From Desulfobacteraceae bacterium (GTDB taxonomy: Bacteria > Desulfobacterota > DSM-4660 > Desulfatiglandales > Desulfatiglandaceae), in contig JABMQV010000493.1 in NCBI GenBank assembly GCA_013203065.1, positions 1-5,674 of the forward strand: a DNA stretch of 5,674 bases, in the 5' to 3' direction. Below, one piece after another: positions 5,493-5,674 of the stretch. Every line of letters begins with the position of its first letter. The first letter of the stretch is position 1. Under the pieces are notes generated by a model that saw only the letters and a program-made list of their open reading frames with translations, ran no database searches and was not told the DNA's origin. The translations under genes and the position numbers were made by a program.

Positions 5493-5664
5493 GAATGTTG
5501 GAATGATGGAACACTGGAATAATGGGTTTTGGGAAATTGACGGAATGGTTTATTGGGAAAAGCAAGTTGACAAGGCATGAGAGAAACGAGAAATTCCCAT
5601 CCAATCCATTCGCTAGAAAACGAATTTAGATCATTCCACTATTCCACCATTCCATTATTCCATG
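5492..5664. repeat. Inverted-repeat element bounded by octamer arrays
   Basis: The right arm (5633-5664) is four perfect-register octamers: ATTCCACT, ATTCCACC, ATTCCATT, ATTCCATG. The left arm (5492-5523) is four octamers in the opposite sense, GGAATGTT, GGAATGAT, GGAACACT, GGAATAAT, which on the minus strand give the same ATTCCA core. Further inward, GGAATGG (5542-5548) faces CCATT (5606-5610), and TGGGAA (5554-5559) faces TTCCCA (5594-5599). The whole is an imperfect inverted repeat of about 173 bp. There is no transposase, and no coding frame of note. It may be a MITE-like or REP-like intergenic repeat. The region 5380-5674 holds no gene I can support. Confidence 0.65.
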
Positions 5665-5674
5665 TTTGAGGCAA

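Noticed and set aside
5492..5664. CRISPR array
   Set aside because: The repeat units are 8 bp with no spacers, and the two arrays are inverted relative to each other.

Overview
The window looks like a stretch of an anaerobic bacterial chromosome, most likely a Desulfobacterota/Deltaproteobacteria-type sulfate reducer or syntroph. This assignment is an inference. It rests on a ferredoxin-dependent indolepyruvate oxidoreductase next to an FrhB-type iron-sulfur protein, a pair of ArsA-like ATPases, strong GGAGG ribosome binding sites, and short-period (7 and 8 bp) intergenic repeats. There is no phage, transposase, CRISPR, rRNA or tRNA signal.

Plus-strand block (1-2982). The window opens inside the 3' end of a gene for an FrhB/FdhB-type (coenzyme F420 hydrogenase/dehydrogenase beta subunit family) protein. 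After 13 nt comes iorA and, 2 nt after its stop codon, iorB. The two encode the large and small subunits of indolepyruvate:ferredoxin oxidoreductase. The tight spacing suggests one transcript that couples oxidative decarboxylation of aryl 2-oxoacids (from aromatic amino acids) to ferredoxin. The FrhB-like protein is a candidate electron partner.

Convergent gap (2983-3054). This gap carries a 42-bp run of six 7-bp units, preceded by a small hairpin that overlaps the iorB stop codon. No convincing intrinsic terminator is visible.

Minus-strand block (5379 down to 3055). Three genes are read leftwards: a 92-aa protein of unknown function, then two paralogous ArsA/Get3-type P-loop ATPases (called B, then A, in transcription order). 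B and A are separated by only 3 nt. Both keep the deviant Walker A motif but have lost different catalytic elements. A has Asn in place of the switch I Asp and lacks the Gly-His of switch II. B keeps the switch I Asp and the His but has lost the rest of the DTAPT motif. Together they look like two halves of an asymmetric heterodimer. Neither has the cysteines expected of an arsenite pump or of Get3. B has no ordinary start codon at its expected N-terminus: an ATC codon sits exactly 6 nt after a perfect GGAGG, and using it gives 326 aa, against 327 aa for A.

Right flank (5380-5674). This is 295 bp without a credible gene. It contains an 18-bp perfect palindrome 42 nt upstream of the 92-aa gene, GC-rich inverted repeats, and an approximately 170-bp element bounded by inverted arrays of an ATTCCA-core octamer.
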